Source: Calliopum simillimum
Taxonomy: Eukaryota; Arthropoda; Insecta; Diptera; Lauxaniidae
Direction of reading: 5' to 3'
Assembly (NCBI GenBank): GCA_951812925.1
Contig: OX638370.1
Coordinates: 6,038,001 to 6,102,000 of the forward strand
Length of the DNA stretch: 64,000 nt
Position numbers and translations under genes: made by a program. This document shows, one piece after another, positions 11,664-24,015 of this stretch; position 1 is the stretch's first letter, and each line of letters begins with the position of its first letter. A model generated the notes under the pieces. That model was given only the letters and a program-made list of their open reading frames with translations, did no database searches and was not told the DNA's origin.

Positions 11664-13506
11664 TAGCGTGGGGTGAAAAAAGTAGCCTTTGCGTTAGGTG
11701 TGAGCAGCCCGATACTATATCAGCTACTCTCGTCTAAAGAGCATGCGTTCAAGAGAATACTATTGCGTTACTACTTCTACACTCAACTAGGTCACGGCTA
11801 GCGGCAGAAAGAGCGACGCAAAGGAGTAGAGAGTGGTTGGGAGTAGAGAGATGTGTTTTATTTATTATATTATTATAATTATATTGAGAGAAACCGAATA
11901 AAGAAATCAAAATGCAGTAAATTAATAAAACTCCAGCCCGTGACTTTGAATTTAACCAAGAGGCCGTCCTTTTCTTTTATGAATTTTTGTAGCCGAAACC
12001 ATGGCCACCGGTGAAGCACATTTTTGTATGCTCCAGGACTGACCCTCAGATAGGTAGCATCCCCAAATATCAAACAGAATAAACAAACTTAGCTTTCTCA
12101 ACTAAATACAATAATGTTTAATGTTCAAATTGAGGTCAAGGTCAATAAAATATAACATTTGTATAAAATTTTATAAAAACAACAACAACAATTACAATAA
12201 AATCTGTAATTGTTTCATAACGTACGAGAGCGTAAGGGAAAAACATAAAAATGCGAAATGAAACACAAAACAAAGCAAATAAATCAAAACTTTCCTACAA
12301 ACAAATGTGGCGCTTTGCGCTTACGTGAGATAATTAGAAAATACGAGTGTTGGAAAATTTCGCATACAAATGTAATACACTTACATACACACATAAACGT
12401 GTATGTGCAGTGCTTGTAGAACACTCAAAAATACGTGCACAAAAAAAGTTTGCAACTTTTACCGAAACAATACTAATAAAATTCTGCGCAAACACATAAC
12501 TACTCGTACATTGAGCAAAGTAAGTTCATTTCTGTTAGCATACTTTTCGGCGTGCAACGCAATGGGGTGTAAGAAGAGAAAACGCCACCACGCCGGTTAC
12601 GCGAGTATTAATAGTTTTATGTGGCAAAGTTCAATCTGCGATAAAAATGTGTATGCTCGCTAATTTTATCATTAAGGTATACGGATAAATTATGTCTTTA
12701 GTGCAATTGGCTGCATAGAAGTTTTATGCTAAGTAATTAGTAGTGTAATTGGGATTTCCTTTAAAAAAAAAATTTTCAATTTCATAAACTTGAAATTTTG
12801 TATATTTAAGTTTCGATATGAGCAAACATTTTCTCTAGTTTTTTGTTATGAACTTGAAAATTTTTTTGCATCAATTGATATTTGAATTTTTTGATGCAGT
12901 TTCACTGATGTCTATCTGACCTTTTACTGAAAATTCCATTGCTTGTTTGACCTTTTGATTTAATGCAAATTTTTTGTTCTATATGAAACATCATAAATCC
13001 ATAAATTTTACATTTATCTACCAGTTTTGCATATTTTAAAGGATATTGAAAAAGTTGTGGAAATATTTTTGTTATTACTTTTATGTTGCATTTTTCCTTA
13101 TTTGCAGGAAATGAAATATTTATATCATGCAGGAAAAAATTTGGCTATTGATGAGTAATGCTGACATATTCAGATAAATCAACTCCTGATGCAAGCACTT
13201 ATAGCCAACATTTTATTTTTTTTTTTTAAATTTCTTATGTCCGGAATGCCAAATTTTCAAACATGAAATTGATCATGGCTTTTTTGAGAAAATCAAAAAT
13301 TTCTGTGGCTTTCTAAAAGACTGTTTAGTAGCCCTAGGTGACACCTCTTGTATGTTGTACTTTTGGCTTTCTATTTAACTTCTTTGGGATAAATGTCCAT
13401 ATATGTGTACTTAAATTTTCCAGTCCAAATGTTAGCTAATCTTTCGGTATTTTTCCGAAATATTGGCGTAATGAAAAGAGAACGTTGGCGTAATGAAAAG
13501 AAACCG
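11664..13506. other. Intergenic, nothing recognised
   Basis: AT-rich, with a somewhat GC-richer patch at 11660-11850. No gene, terminal repeat or tandem array supported. Confidence 0.4.
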
Positions 13507-13526
13507 ATGTCCACATATGTGGACAT
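13507..13526. repeat. 20-bp perfect palindrome
   Basis: ATGTCCACATATGTGGACAT reads the same on both strands. It lies just upstream of the repeat array starting at 13543. Function unknown. Confidence 0.7.
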
Positions 13527-13542
13527 TGAAAATAAGTCAATA

Positions 13543-14585
13543 CTTAAGGGGAAAAGAACCGCTTCTTTTTCAGACGTTAGCGCTTCCGCTTGTAATACGC
13601 GTACTTTTTTTTAAGCCTTGTATATCTCAGGATGTAAGCGTTCTGAAACTTACTGCAGCCTTCCGAAATAAACGTCTTTTGAAGTGCTTATTTGAAATGC
13701 GGCTCTCTAGCGTTCTCTTAATTAAAAAGAAACGAGCTGACCGCTCTGAGATTCTAAACGGGGTCCATGTGATATATAAAAACATATTATCATAGATCTT
13801 GTTACGTGGCGCCCAACGTGGGATCATTATTATTGCCTCTTAGTCATCGTATTGGAAGTGTTTGTCTGGCATAGATAGCTCAGTACATGCATGGGAGTAG
13901 TTGTTTGCTCTTTGACACTTCCTATATGATAACTTAGTGCCTGGTAACAAACTCAAGGCCACTGTCCTACATGGGCCTTTGAAACGCTTATTTCTTATGT
14001 GGCTCTAAGCGTTCTCTATATTAAAAAAAAAAAGAAGCGAACTTACCTTGCTGGGATTCTAACCTGGTTCCATATGATAGATAGAAACTTATTATTATAC
14101 TACAATTACAAACTTGTTAGATCTTGTAACGTGGCATCCAACGTGGGAATCGCTTATTTATTACGTATATGTGGTTTTAAGCTTTCTCTCAACTTAATAA
14201 AGAAAGAATCGAACTCACCGCGCTGGGATTCTAAACTAGGTCCGTCTGATAGATAGAAGCATTACTATTGCAAATTTGTTAGATGTTGGCGCCCAACGTG
14301 GCATCATTATTACGACCTGCCTCTTAGCCATCGTATTGGAAGTGCTTGTCTGGTATAGCAAGCTCAGTACATGCATGAAAGTTGTTGTTTGTTCTTTTTC
14401 ACTGTCCTGCATGAGCCTTTGAAACGCTTAGACTTAGGCACATAGGCTCTTGGCGTTCTCTGAATTAAAAAAAAGAAACGAACTAACCGTGTTGGGATTC
14501 CAACCTGGGTCTGTCTGATAGATAGAAACATATTATTATAATACAATTACAAACATGTTAGACCTTGTTGCCTGGCGAATCGTTA
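13543..14585. repeat. Tandem array with PBS-like and B-box-like motifs
   Basis: About four related units follow a head (CTTAAGGGGAAAAG ... TTAGCGCTTCCG). Each unit has an AACGCTTA/TAAGCGTT inverted pair, an ATTAAAAAAAAGAAACGAAC block, a GGGATTCTAACCTGGG segment (on the minus strand similar to a tRNA B box), GATAGATAGAAAC, and then a motif like TGGCGCCCAACGTGGG. That last motif is complementary to the 3' end of insect tRNA-Lys as used by LTR-element primer-binding sites; it sits at about 13807, 14131 (changed) and 14285. No gag or pol frame is present. Confidence 0.65.
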
Positions 14586-15949
14586 CCTGGGCGTAGTTGT
14601 TCGCTATTTGACATTTCCAAAACGTACGGTATGCAGGAAGCTAAATCTAATCCGACTATAATGAACCGAAAATCTATCAATGCAGATTGTTTTCTTATAA
14701 TGTAAAAATACAAATGCCCCAAACTTTGAAATCTTAACAGATCCCATTTTTGAGATATTCAAGATCAAAGGTCGAAAAAATCAGTTTTTTGCAAATATCA
14801 CACAGATGGTTACTTTTTCAGGAAAGTAGTCATGGACAATTTTGTAGCCCTGGTAGTTTCCTATAAAAAATCGAATAATTTCCTGCAGCCTTACAAAAAA
14901 CCATTGAGTAAGTGCTACTAAATGTCTATAGTAACAAGCGCATAAAAGTCAAAGGATTGGAACTCTAAGCATTGCCGAGAAATAAACAACATTAAAATCA
15001 TCGTACAAAGTGTCCCAAAATTATGTACGTTTTACGAAACAATACAAATATCGAAAGCTAAGACTGAACTTAACAAATCACTGAAAAGTATGCAACAATA
15101 TTTTTCGATTACACTTAAAATAATGAAATTTCTTCTTCAGCGAAGCGCAATGAAGGAAAAAGGAATTTCATTGTATAACCTACCTACCTTGTTGTAGATG
15201 AAATTAAAAATAAACAATTTTGGAAAACATACATACATATATACAAACATTAACATGATACACATACCAAGGCACACTACTGGCACATAAATGTATTAAC
15301 ATGCAGGCATTTTTGTGTTATAGATGTAAATTGAAATTTTTCCAGTTGATTGCCTGATGCCTTGGCAGCATCATCAGCATCGGCAGTAGTACAGCATTCA
15401 GTATTGGTAACGTAACCAATCGACGTAGACGCTCGCTCACACCAAAAGAAAACAGAAGATTTCAATGAATTTCACAATTTATCACATTCCTCGCAGTTTT
15501 CTCAAAAAAAAAAAAAAAACAACAGCCAACTTGCACCATCAACAACAACAACATGTTGTTTGTATGCGCCACACTCACACTTGTGTGTTCAATTATCCTT
15601 GATCCTTTTCTGCTACAATACACTCTTAAATTCCAAGCATTGCTCTAATTTTTTTTCTACTTTGGTATTGTTTTCTACTCTCGACTTTGTTTTGTTCCAC
15701 TCCTGTTTGTTTAGACACTGCATTCTTTCTGGCAATTTTTTTCGGATTAAGAAAACATACGTAATCAATTTCGTTATCCTTATCCTTAGCCTTATTCGTA
15801 TTTGTTACTTTGCGACATACAGTGAGAGAAATTTCTTCTTCTTGGTTTTTAAAGTTAGTGTTTCTTTATTTTTGGCTAAGAATACTGTCGTGAATATCTT
15901 CATCAATGAGTTTTTTTTATTTGACAAGGAGTAAAAGCATCAAAGAACT
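14586..15949. other. Intergenic, nothing recognised
   Basis: AT-rich. A 124-codon open frame at 15560-15934 is hydrophobic low-complexity sequence without family features, and I do not call it a gene. Confidence 0.4.
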
Positions 15950-16500
15950 GCGTGCAAGACCCGCTAGTCTGAACGGATTGCTCCCCCTGGAACTTCCTCA
16001 ATTGTCTGTCTGTTGGTCGATTTAGTCCGTACATATTGATGTTTCACAAATTTTTTTTCATGAGGCTTAGAATTATGATAGTCTTGGCAAAGGCTTCTAG
16101 AATGTCACTGACACAGTTAAACTTAACGAATCGGACATCTTCAACTTTATCAGGGCAGTCAGGACAGAAGGAGTCTTCTTCATACTTAAGCCGATGGAGA
16201 TATTTTTTAAAACATCCATGTTCACTGAGCAGCTATGTTTAATAAAAATCAACTTCTTCATGTTTACGATCGATCCTTGCTCCAATATTTGGTATAAGAG
16301 ATAGTGTCCCTCTCTCCTTCTCCAATGTTTCCCATCTTCAGTTCTATTTTTTCGTCCGATTTGGATGCGTTTGTTCCTGCGCTGTACATATGCGCTGCAG
16401 TTTGCATGCCAGAACATCTTTTTCCGCAATAACTCCATCAACGTCGTCCGACACTGTGCTGAAGGCACTAGCCACTCGAAGTGCGCTTAGACGGTATGTG
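15950..16500 (-). pseudogene. R1-like non-LTR retrotransposon 3' ORF fragment
   Basis: Read on the minus strand in shifting frames, this gives segments typical of the C-terminal end of R1/LOA-type reverse transcriptase ORFs: DRKHEEVDFY, LLSEHGCFKKYLHRL, and a CPDCPDKVEDVRFVKFNC zinc-finger-like stretch (around 16145-16235). In active relatives this domain follows the RT thumb. No reverse transcriptase core is left, and stops and shifts are frequent. The region is richer in GC than its surroundings, which also fits an inserted element. Confidence 0.6.
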
Positions 16501-17700
16501 GATCGGACTACCGATAGAATTTGTAGCTCTAGCCAGTAATTTCCTCCTTTCTCGGCTGCTAACTCTAAATTTTACCACGCAGGACTGCTTCACTATAATG
16601 CTAATGTAGGTTTTCTGTAGTTTTATCAACCGTCACTGGAGGGGGTTGGAGTAACCCGGCAGAAGATAGTGTCAGTTGATAGTTATCTTGTTTTGTAGCT
16701 GGTAGGGTTGTGGAGAAGATTGGCTCCTCTACAACTCAGAAGGGAGGCAATCGATAGGTCTAGTCCAGCTTTTCTAACCTTGTGCTGTGCACGGTCGGTT
16801 ATAAGGGGTGTCGAAGTAGCTGACCGAATGGTCGCAATGGAGGCGAAAGATGATAAAGCATGGGGTGGTGGAGGATCTAGGTCCTCCTGACGCAGCTTTT
16901 CGAAATATGGTGAAGCATGGGGTGATGATGGGTCGACCCAGTTATTGGGAGAGGGATGGGAAACCCAAGGCAAGAAAGGGCAAGACTTTTGGAGGCATCC
17001 CAAACCTATCTCCAACTGTCTTGTTACGCATATATCAAACTGATAAAAAGCTATAAATACAAGACAGGATTTCGAGGGTTTTCCTGAGAAATCCGCACTT
17101 GGTGACATGTTCTGATGAACCATAGTAAGTCGATTCATACATGGTAAAGTGGCTATAGCAACCTTGGGTAGGACTACCTTTCCCAGAAAGGTCTTGCGAT
17201 TTCTTGAAGGGTGGGATGCACCAAGAAACGTGTTCCCACAATCCAAGCTAAATCATCATGGGTAATTAGTACCAGGCGGATCAGAGTCATACTAACAGTA
17301 GCGTATTGCTACAAAATTTGACGAGCGATTATTCTGGTACCACGGGAGTGAGTAGCCCTTTGAAGTATCCGGTTCGCTGGATATTCCAACTAACTATTGG
17401 GATGGCTCTTCAGGGAGTTTCGTAGTGGCTGTGGCTTGGATCTAAATCGCAGGAAGAGTTTGGAAGCTCGGTGTGGAGTTGTATTCTCAACCGTGTGCCA
17501 TGACCCAAAGAAAGGCAGTGGTTTAGAAAGTCCTCATTTCCCCAACATTGGAAAGAGTTATGTCTGATCGCATGATTCTAAAAATGGAAACCAGCCATCG
17601 GCATTATGCTGATGGAGAATTGCGCCGTTCGTCGTACACTGGACCGTGTGTGAAGAACACCGTGATATTAAACCATCATGGCAGGTGCTCACGTTAAGCA
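16501..17700. other. GC-richer block, likely decayed retroelement
   Basis: The base composition differs sharply from the surrounding AT-rich DNA. A 187-codon minus-strand frame (16683-17246) is open but shows no recognisable domain. Its position next to the R1-like fragment suggests it belongs to the same decayed element. No terminal repeats found. Confidence 0.35.
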
Positions 17701-19102
17701 CAAGAGACTTCTGTAGTCAATTCAATAATAACTTCTATTTTAAGTGTGAGAGCAGAAGTAATCTGGTTTTTTTCCTTCTTTAGGGATGTAGAGATCATGA
17801 TAAAGATGAGTATGATATGATAAATGTTATAATCGAGCATTCAAGAAGTTCATAAAATCCAGAATACTTAAACTATCCAAGGCTCTCAAGTTATGCAACA
17901 CATGTAAGATATTGAAGACATTGTGATGTCACTTTTGAGACTCAAGCTTTTCCATGTACTTCCGTAATATTCTTTTGAATTTTTCTCTTGTATTATCTAC
18001 ATATCTACAGCAAATATGTAATATGTGTGTCATCAAACTTCCACCTTAGTGCACGTTTTAAAAATTTTACCATTTACTCTTTTTTCCTATTATTGGAGCA
18101 GCGTTTTTAATGTTTTGATACATACGACTTTGAGTCAAACGTCCTTGGGATATTTTTGAATGAGTAAATGTTTCATTATTAATTTGTAAAATTAAAATTT
18201 TCTCCCCAATCAACACAGTTCGAAAGCGTTTGGTGTAAAATGGCTCAAGGTTTAGCTTGTTGATGTTGATTATCCAAGTACAAGTACATTTAAGAGTTTG
18301 AGTTGAACGAATGACTCTTCAGACTTTTAATGAAAATAATGATATATTTGAGAATTACAACAAAAATTTGTGCTGCACTTTTTCTAGAATTGAAATTATT
18401 AAAATCAATGGGTAAAATGTGAGCGCCTAAAAGTATGCACCGCTAACGAGTTCATTCTCTTCTGCTATTTTCTACAAGCGATGCTGATATTTCGTATTGC
18501 ATAGTTTTAGGCACTCATTTAACATAAAATATTCAGCAAACGAATAGCTGTTTAATTTTTCAACATTTTTCTTGGAAAAGCTCTCCAACATACGCATTGC
18601 TATTTAATGTCACATCTTGAAATGACAATTCAACTGTCAAATTAAAAGGCACCACACACAGCCAACATGTGCTGGACAAACAAACATAAGCAACATACTG
18701 ATACACACCCATACAATAAAGCAAACTGCAGGACGTCACTGTGCTGTTGCTGTTCATTTCGAGGTAAACACCATGCTACTATGTAGCATCTTTATTGTGA
18801 ATGCCAAACTTTGGTAGAGGGGGGGCAAGGAGGAGTAAATCATTTTGTTGGCAATGAATTTGTGACTTTTTATTTTGGCATTTGTAGAATTTATTAACCG
18901 CTCGAAAGCACATACGCACACATACATCTAACACATTAACAAAGAAATTTTCATTTAGTCTGTGTGTGTGTGTGTAAATGTAAGCATTTGTATTGTATGT
19001 GTGTGTGTAGATTTGCTACACAGACAAAATGGTGACACGTGAAAACATTTAGGCGTAATTTTTGTCAGAGTATGAGTAGAGGTTATGTTACAGATATCTG
19101 TG
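17701..19102. other. Intergenic, nothing recognised
   Basis: AT-rich, with (TG)n microsatellites near 18962-19010. No gene supported. Confidence 0.4.
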
Positions 19103-19315
19103 TATTAATACGCAAGACAAAAACTTGTCCATCTTTTTCTTCTATGTTAGAAATGGAGTACGACTTTAAGTTATACACCATTAGGAAGGTATTTGTGTGT
19201 AGATGTGCACAAAGTTAAATTTATTTAAATATTTTGACTCTAAGCTGCAAAAAAAAAGTACTAAAAGTATCCAAAAAGTACTAAAATTGATTGATACATT
19301 TGAGGTGGAATTTTG
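19103..19315 (-). repeat. Dispersed repeat R2, copy 2 (internally deleted)
   Basis: Carries the AATACGCAAGACAAAAA end, TATACACCATTA, GTAGATGTGCACAAAG and CCAAAAAGTACTAAAA. It lacks the middle with the CTCTGTGTGACC block present in the other copies. Confidence 0.75.
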
Positions 19316-20369
19316 ACGACAAGTAAAAAATAAAATTTAGAAAATCTACAGTCAGTTCAGTGTATAATCTAAGTATACGAGTATATAAGAGCCAAAAGCG
19401 TAAGCGCATGGTTGAGGGAGCACAAATTCCTAAAGGTTAAATTAAGGACCTTACAATTTTCTATAGCAACTGCCTAAGCTGTGTTAATTTTATATGTTCG
19501 GAAACTTTTGAAATTTTCTACATCCTGCTTTGCCTTACATTCAGTTGACTGCCTTCAAATGACAACATGTGAATACAAAATTAGATTTATGTGTCACACA
19601 CAGAGTAAAAAACACCACACCACACCTTCATTAGAAATTTCGACGGTCGTAGTGACAACGACTTTGGGAAAACAGGAAGCGCAACACAATGGTGATGAGC
19701 GACATTGAAAACGCCTACCACGTAGGCAACAGCTATTTAATCATTTGTTAGCAGCAGCAGCAGCATCGGGCAAAGACGAGATGAGTTTGGTATGTAGTAA
19801 GCTCCCAAGGGGAAAAACAGCGCTTTAAAAGGGCTTTTTGAAGCGCTTCCTTTTCAGTTATAAATGCTAAACATTATTTTTTTAGCACAGAATGTACTAG
19901 ATAAAATTTTATTTCGGACAGTGCACGACAAGCTATTTTCTTCAAAATCACGAAATAAATTTTACTCATACGTCTTTTTTTAAGGTAATTACAAAAATAC
20001 GGGAGGATCGAGAGCCTCCTGAGCTCGGCCCTTTCCATATATAAATGCTAGGATATTAGCGTTCTGGAAAATACCGCAAAAATTAATCTGAAACTCTAAT
20101 TTGAAAGCTTTCTCTTAATTAAAATATTAAAATAAAAACAAATCAACCGTAATGGTATTCGAACCCAAGCTACTTGGTTTAGATTAAAACAACAATTTTC
20201 TTAACAAGCCAGACTACAGAGCATCTGATATGGTTGCGTAAAATTTGTATTTTAAGCAAAATTTTTTATGAGTAGTTCCTTAGATTTTCATCTTTTTCTC
20301 TGCTGATAAAAAAATTACGCAGTTTTTGTAACAAAAATGTCTTTCAAAACTGATTTTGATGATTACCGT

Positions 20370-21083
20370 ACACTTTCCGGAATAAAGTTTCCGGAAAGTC
20401 TATTTTCCGGAATGACCAAAAATCCGAAAACTTTTTTCCGGAATCCATTTTCCGGAATTTCTTTTTCCGGAACATATTTTAGGAACGGACATTTTCTGGA
20501 ATGTTTTCTGTTTTTTGTTTTGTTTATTTCAAGTTGTCATCATTTGACATGCGTCTAGGTTTAACAAAATTTCTACGCATGTCTATTTTTCCAAATTTAC
20601 CGAGATGGATGCAAAAATTATTGGTAAAAAATTGTCAATCGATGGCTTTCTTTACACTTTTGGGGGAAACTTGAGGAAGGAAAAATATATTGGGAGTGCA
20701 TATGCTATCGCTCTAAAGAATGATATGAGATCCATTGTAACAGATTATGTCGACTACAAAGAACGAGGAGAAGATTTAGATTTTCTACGAGCGTGTGCCC
20801 ACAATATAGCCCTCTGACATTGTGATTTTTTTGTACGATCGTGTGCCCACAACATTGCCCTGCGGCATTGTACAATTTCGCTATTCTGTGCTTGAAATAA
20901 AAAGTTTCGCGTACATTTTAATTGGTTTGCATAATTTGTTACACTGTAAAAGACAATCACTTTTTTTCCGGAGAGAAGTCCTTAAGGAAAAAGGCATTCC
21001 GGAAAACGGATTCCGGAAAAAAGTTTTCGGATTTTTGGACATTCCGGAAAATAGACCTTCCGAAGATTAGATTCCGGAAAGTG
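20370..21083. mobile_element. Palindromic element with TTCCGGAA subrepeats
   Basis: Inverted arms of about 100-115 bp (20371-20475 and 20968-21083) match closely. Each contains several TTTTCCGGAAT repeats, and TTCCGGAA is itself a palindrome. The centre holds a 70-codon open frame at 20605-20817 (MDAKIIGKKLSIDGFLY...). Its KLSIDGFLYTF and KEKYIGSAYA spacing vaguely recalls a decayed FLYWCH zinc finger, as carried by some Mutator-like elements. That link is speculative. Confidence 0.65.
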
Positions 21084-21089
21084 GGCGGG

Positions 21090-21605
21090 ATCCGATTTTG
21101 GTAACACAGTACAATGATTTTGTTGCATGGCAGTTGAAGGCAATTTTTGAAGAAACTTTATGTGTAGAATCCAAATCCGAAGTCAGAATTGGCCCATTAG
21201 CTCTAGGTTTTGAGATATTTGAGGTTATGAACACGAACTCGGTTATTTTTGAGGTAAGATGCAAACTGCATAAATCTTTTTTTGTTTTGTTTTACCTAAT
21301 TCATCACGTAGTGCTACTTTTTCTCTTATTTTTCTTTTCAAGAGCTCATTTTGAAGTGAATAAGTAACACTACGTGATGAACTGAATAAGAAAAAACAAA
21401 AAAAATTTCCTATATTTTTACCATTTCTTGACTTTTCCAATATTTTTCATATATTTCGACTTCCATTATATTTTCGGATATTTCCTATATCTAGTGCAGA
21501 TGAGCCAATTCTGACCTCGGCTTCAGACTTTACGCGGAAAGTTCATTCGGAGTTGACAATCACAAACCCATTATTTGTTGCACTGTGTAATCGATCGGAA
21601 GGAGT
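21090..21605. repeat. Nested palindrome next to the CCGGA element
   Basis: The outer arms (about 21090-21225 and 21485-21605) share GGTAACACAGT, CAAATCCGAAGTCAGAATTGG and neighbouring sequence in inverted form. An inner hairpin pairs TCATCACGTAGTG near 21303 with CACTACGTGATGA near 21370. A short frame in the left arm (21098-21250) looks protein-like but is mirrored in the other arm, so I read it as repeat sequence. Confidence 0.65.
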
Positions 21606-22019
21606 ACAAGAGTAGTTTTAAAATGCTCTCTTGGGAAGCGCTTGAGGTTTTTCCCCTTTGGATCATTGCCAAAATTCATACACATATAGATATTTATATA
21701 AAGTAGCTAAGCCCGATATGTCAGACAACTTCATAAGCTCATTTTCGTAAACATTCATCATTCATTCATGCGTTAGTTGATTTGTTCATTTGTGTTTCAT
21801 GTGCATTTACATTATTGGTGATGTACAAGCCATAGCAATTATTTGTTAAACTGATTAATAGATTTTATGGTGGCATTGATATACCATCTCTGGTACATAG
21901 TATTATAGTCAGAAAACTGGTGGCAATTTCGATATTGATGTCAATATAGTTGATAAATACATTAAGCGCGTCTGGCACTACCGCATAGAAGCTATTCTTA
22001 ACAAAAACTTATATGGCGA

Positions 22020-22620
22020 AGCAGGCGTGTGATATTTTAATTATAAAAATTTGCTGCCTTATGTTATATAATCACATTTGCCATTGCAATATCGCATCAT
22101 AAAATTCTAATCAATAGCAGTTTGAAGTAGGCAGACGTTAAAAATGTGGTATTTTTCAGTTCAAAAAAAAAATACGCTTTGTATCGAACGGCCATTACGT
22201 CTGCAAATGCCATACTGCATGAGATTTATTCTTAGCCTAAATTAATTTCGAGTTGGCAGACATCCAGACATACTCGTAAGTACTTTTAAATTGTAAAAAC
22301 AGTATCTTATGAACCACCAAATCGTCTGCCATTGCCATTGCATGAAAGTTATTTTTAAGAAAACTTATTTCAGTAAGGCAGACGTCCAGAAAGTGGCAGT
22401 TTTTGGATAACAAAAAAATGCTACTTTATATCGTATCATTACGTTTGCAAATGTCACATCGCATAAGAGTTCTGCTTAGCAAATAATAATTTCAGGCAGG
22501 CAGACGTCCCTAGTGTGATCCAAAACCATGTGAAACCATCACGTCTGCCAATGCCACATGACATAAAAATTACGCTTAGCAAATTATAATTTCAAGATGG
22601 CAGACGTCCAGAATTTGTTT
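22020..22620. repeat. About 122-bp satellite with GGCAGACGT boxes
   Basis: GGCAGACGT-type boxes occur at 22130, 22255, 22377, 22499 and 22599, a spacing of 125, 122, 122 and 100 bp. Between them an inverse box (ACGTCTGCC or variants) recurs at about 22188, 22304, 22431 and 22540, followed by AATGCCACAT..CATAA and TTAGCAAAT.ATAATTTC. Five diverged units; no coding potential. Confidence 0.8.
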
Positions 22621-23588
22621 TTTTTTTTTAAATTGTAAACAATTTTAATAAAAATTATATAAACTTAATAAAATAAACTAACTTCATAAAATATATTTTG
22701 ACTGAATATGACGCAAATATTAATGCCATCTCTAGAACTCCCGCTGCTCTCCTACAAATATATATTAAATCATTCATTGATTTCTGCCGTCATGCAGTCA
22801 GTTTGAAAATTTCGTGCACTATAATTAATTTGCTAATTTTCATAGTCAAATCAATAATACGTGTAGTCAAGGGTTAAATTACAAACGCATTGTTGCACAG
22901 TAGGAACGGTTCGAAAAATGTTTGCTTAAAAATTTATTACCGTGTTGTTTTACTTTAAATCGTGCAATTTATTATATGCAGGAAATTTTGTTAAGACTTT
23001 TAAATGGGGGTTTTTAAGAAGGATCCTTAGGGCGCTCTAACCTCATCCTAGAATTTTGCAATTTCCTTGAAAAAAAATGAATGAGTAACGTTTATTTCAT
23101 GAAACTTCCAAAAATTGTGTTTATGTATTTGAAACAGACTTATTAAGTGTTCCCAATTTATAATAAATATCACAAGTTTTAATCCCACATTGCATTAAAA
23201 CGCCCCAACATCATCAACGTGTGCTGTTGGACTTTCCATCATTTTGCATATTTAATGAGCGCGTTAAGCGTTGTTATTCTGCTGCTGCTTTCAATGTACT
23301 AAAATTCAAATAATGTTCTACAATTGAAATCGAATGTTGAAATGATGTTAATTGAAATTCGCATAATTAGGATATTAATTGAATTTAATTGTTATAAGCG
23401 ATGTGTTGTTGGCGCGCGCATATTTGACTGCTTGTGTGTATGATATCTCTGTGAGTGGGCGGGGGATTTTTGGCATCAACTGATTGGAGGATTATGTGTG
23501 AAATTTTTTAATATCATCAAGCGCACAGAGGAAATGATTTGATTGTATTGTATATATACTTAGATACTAAAATATAGCAATCAATACA
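22621..23588. other. Intergenic, nothing recognised
   Basis: AT-rich unique-looking sequence. No gene supported. Confidence 0.4.
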
Positions 23589-24015
23589 TTAATACGCAGG
23601 ACAAAAATTTGTCCTACCTTATTCACTATGTCAGAAATGAAGCACGATTTTAAATTATACACCATTAGAAAGGTATTTGGTTGTAAGTGTGCACAAAGTT
23701 AAAATTATTTTAATATTTTGCCATTAAGCCAGGTTAAAATAAATGCAAATTTTTCACTATTAACAACAACAAAATACGCGGTCACACAGAGCTGAAAAGA
23801 AGATACAGCACAAAGAGAAAAAAGATAAAAAGCTGACTGGCACTCGCATCATGCTTTTTGTTTTCTTTTCGTTTAACATTGGTCATTGATCAGGGATGAT
23901 AAATTAGCTTTTCTATTTTGTACCAAAAAGCAAAAAAAGCACTAAAACTGTCCAAAAAGTGCCAAAATTATTTAATACATTTGTGGTCAAGTTTTGACCA
24001 TTGGGCGATTCTAGT
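23589..24015 (-). repeat. Dispersed repeat R2, copy 3
   Basis: Full-length inverted copy. It contains AATACGCAGGACAAAAATTT, ACCATTAGAAAGGTATTTG, GCGGTCACACAGAGCTGAAA, CAAAAAGTGCCAAAATT and GGGCGATTCTAG in that order. Confidence 0.8.

Larger units (their letters stand above)
19803..21662. mobile_element. Element with CCCAAGGGGAAAA ends (family R5), copy 1
   Basis: The left end reads CCCAAGGGGAAAAAC and the right end is its near-exact inverse (TTTTTCCCCTTTGG). AAGCGCTT palindromes lie close to both ends (about 19828-19852 and 21636). Inside are a minus-strand B-box-like GGGTTCGAATACC (about 20150) and two nested palindromic elements at 20370-21083 and 21090-21605. A second copy with the same ends lies at 35963-36857. 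The absence of a transposase suggests a non-autonomous element. Confidence 0.6.

Noticed and set aside
15560..15934. 124-codon open frame rich in Leu, Phe and Ser
   Set aside because: Low-complexity hydrophobic composition from T-rich DNA; no family resemblance.
16683..17246. 187-codon minus-strand open frame
   Set aside because: No recognised domain; lies in a decayed retroelement-like GC-rich block. Mentioned as sequence, not called as a gene.
21098..21367. Protein-like frame ending at a GTAAG donor (possible exon)
   Set aside because: The sequence is mirrored in the other arm of the palindrome at 21485-21605, so it is better explained as repeat DNA.
22020..22620. CRISPR-like regular repeats
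   Set aside because: Unit length of about 122 bp, diverged repeats and no unique spacers; a eukaryotic satellite.
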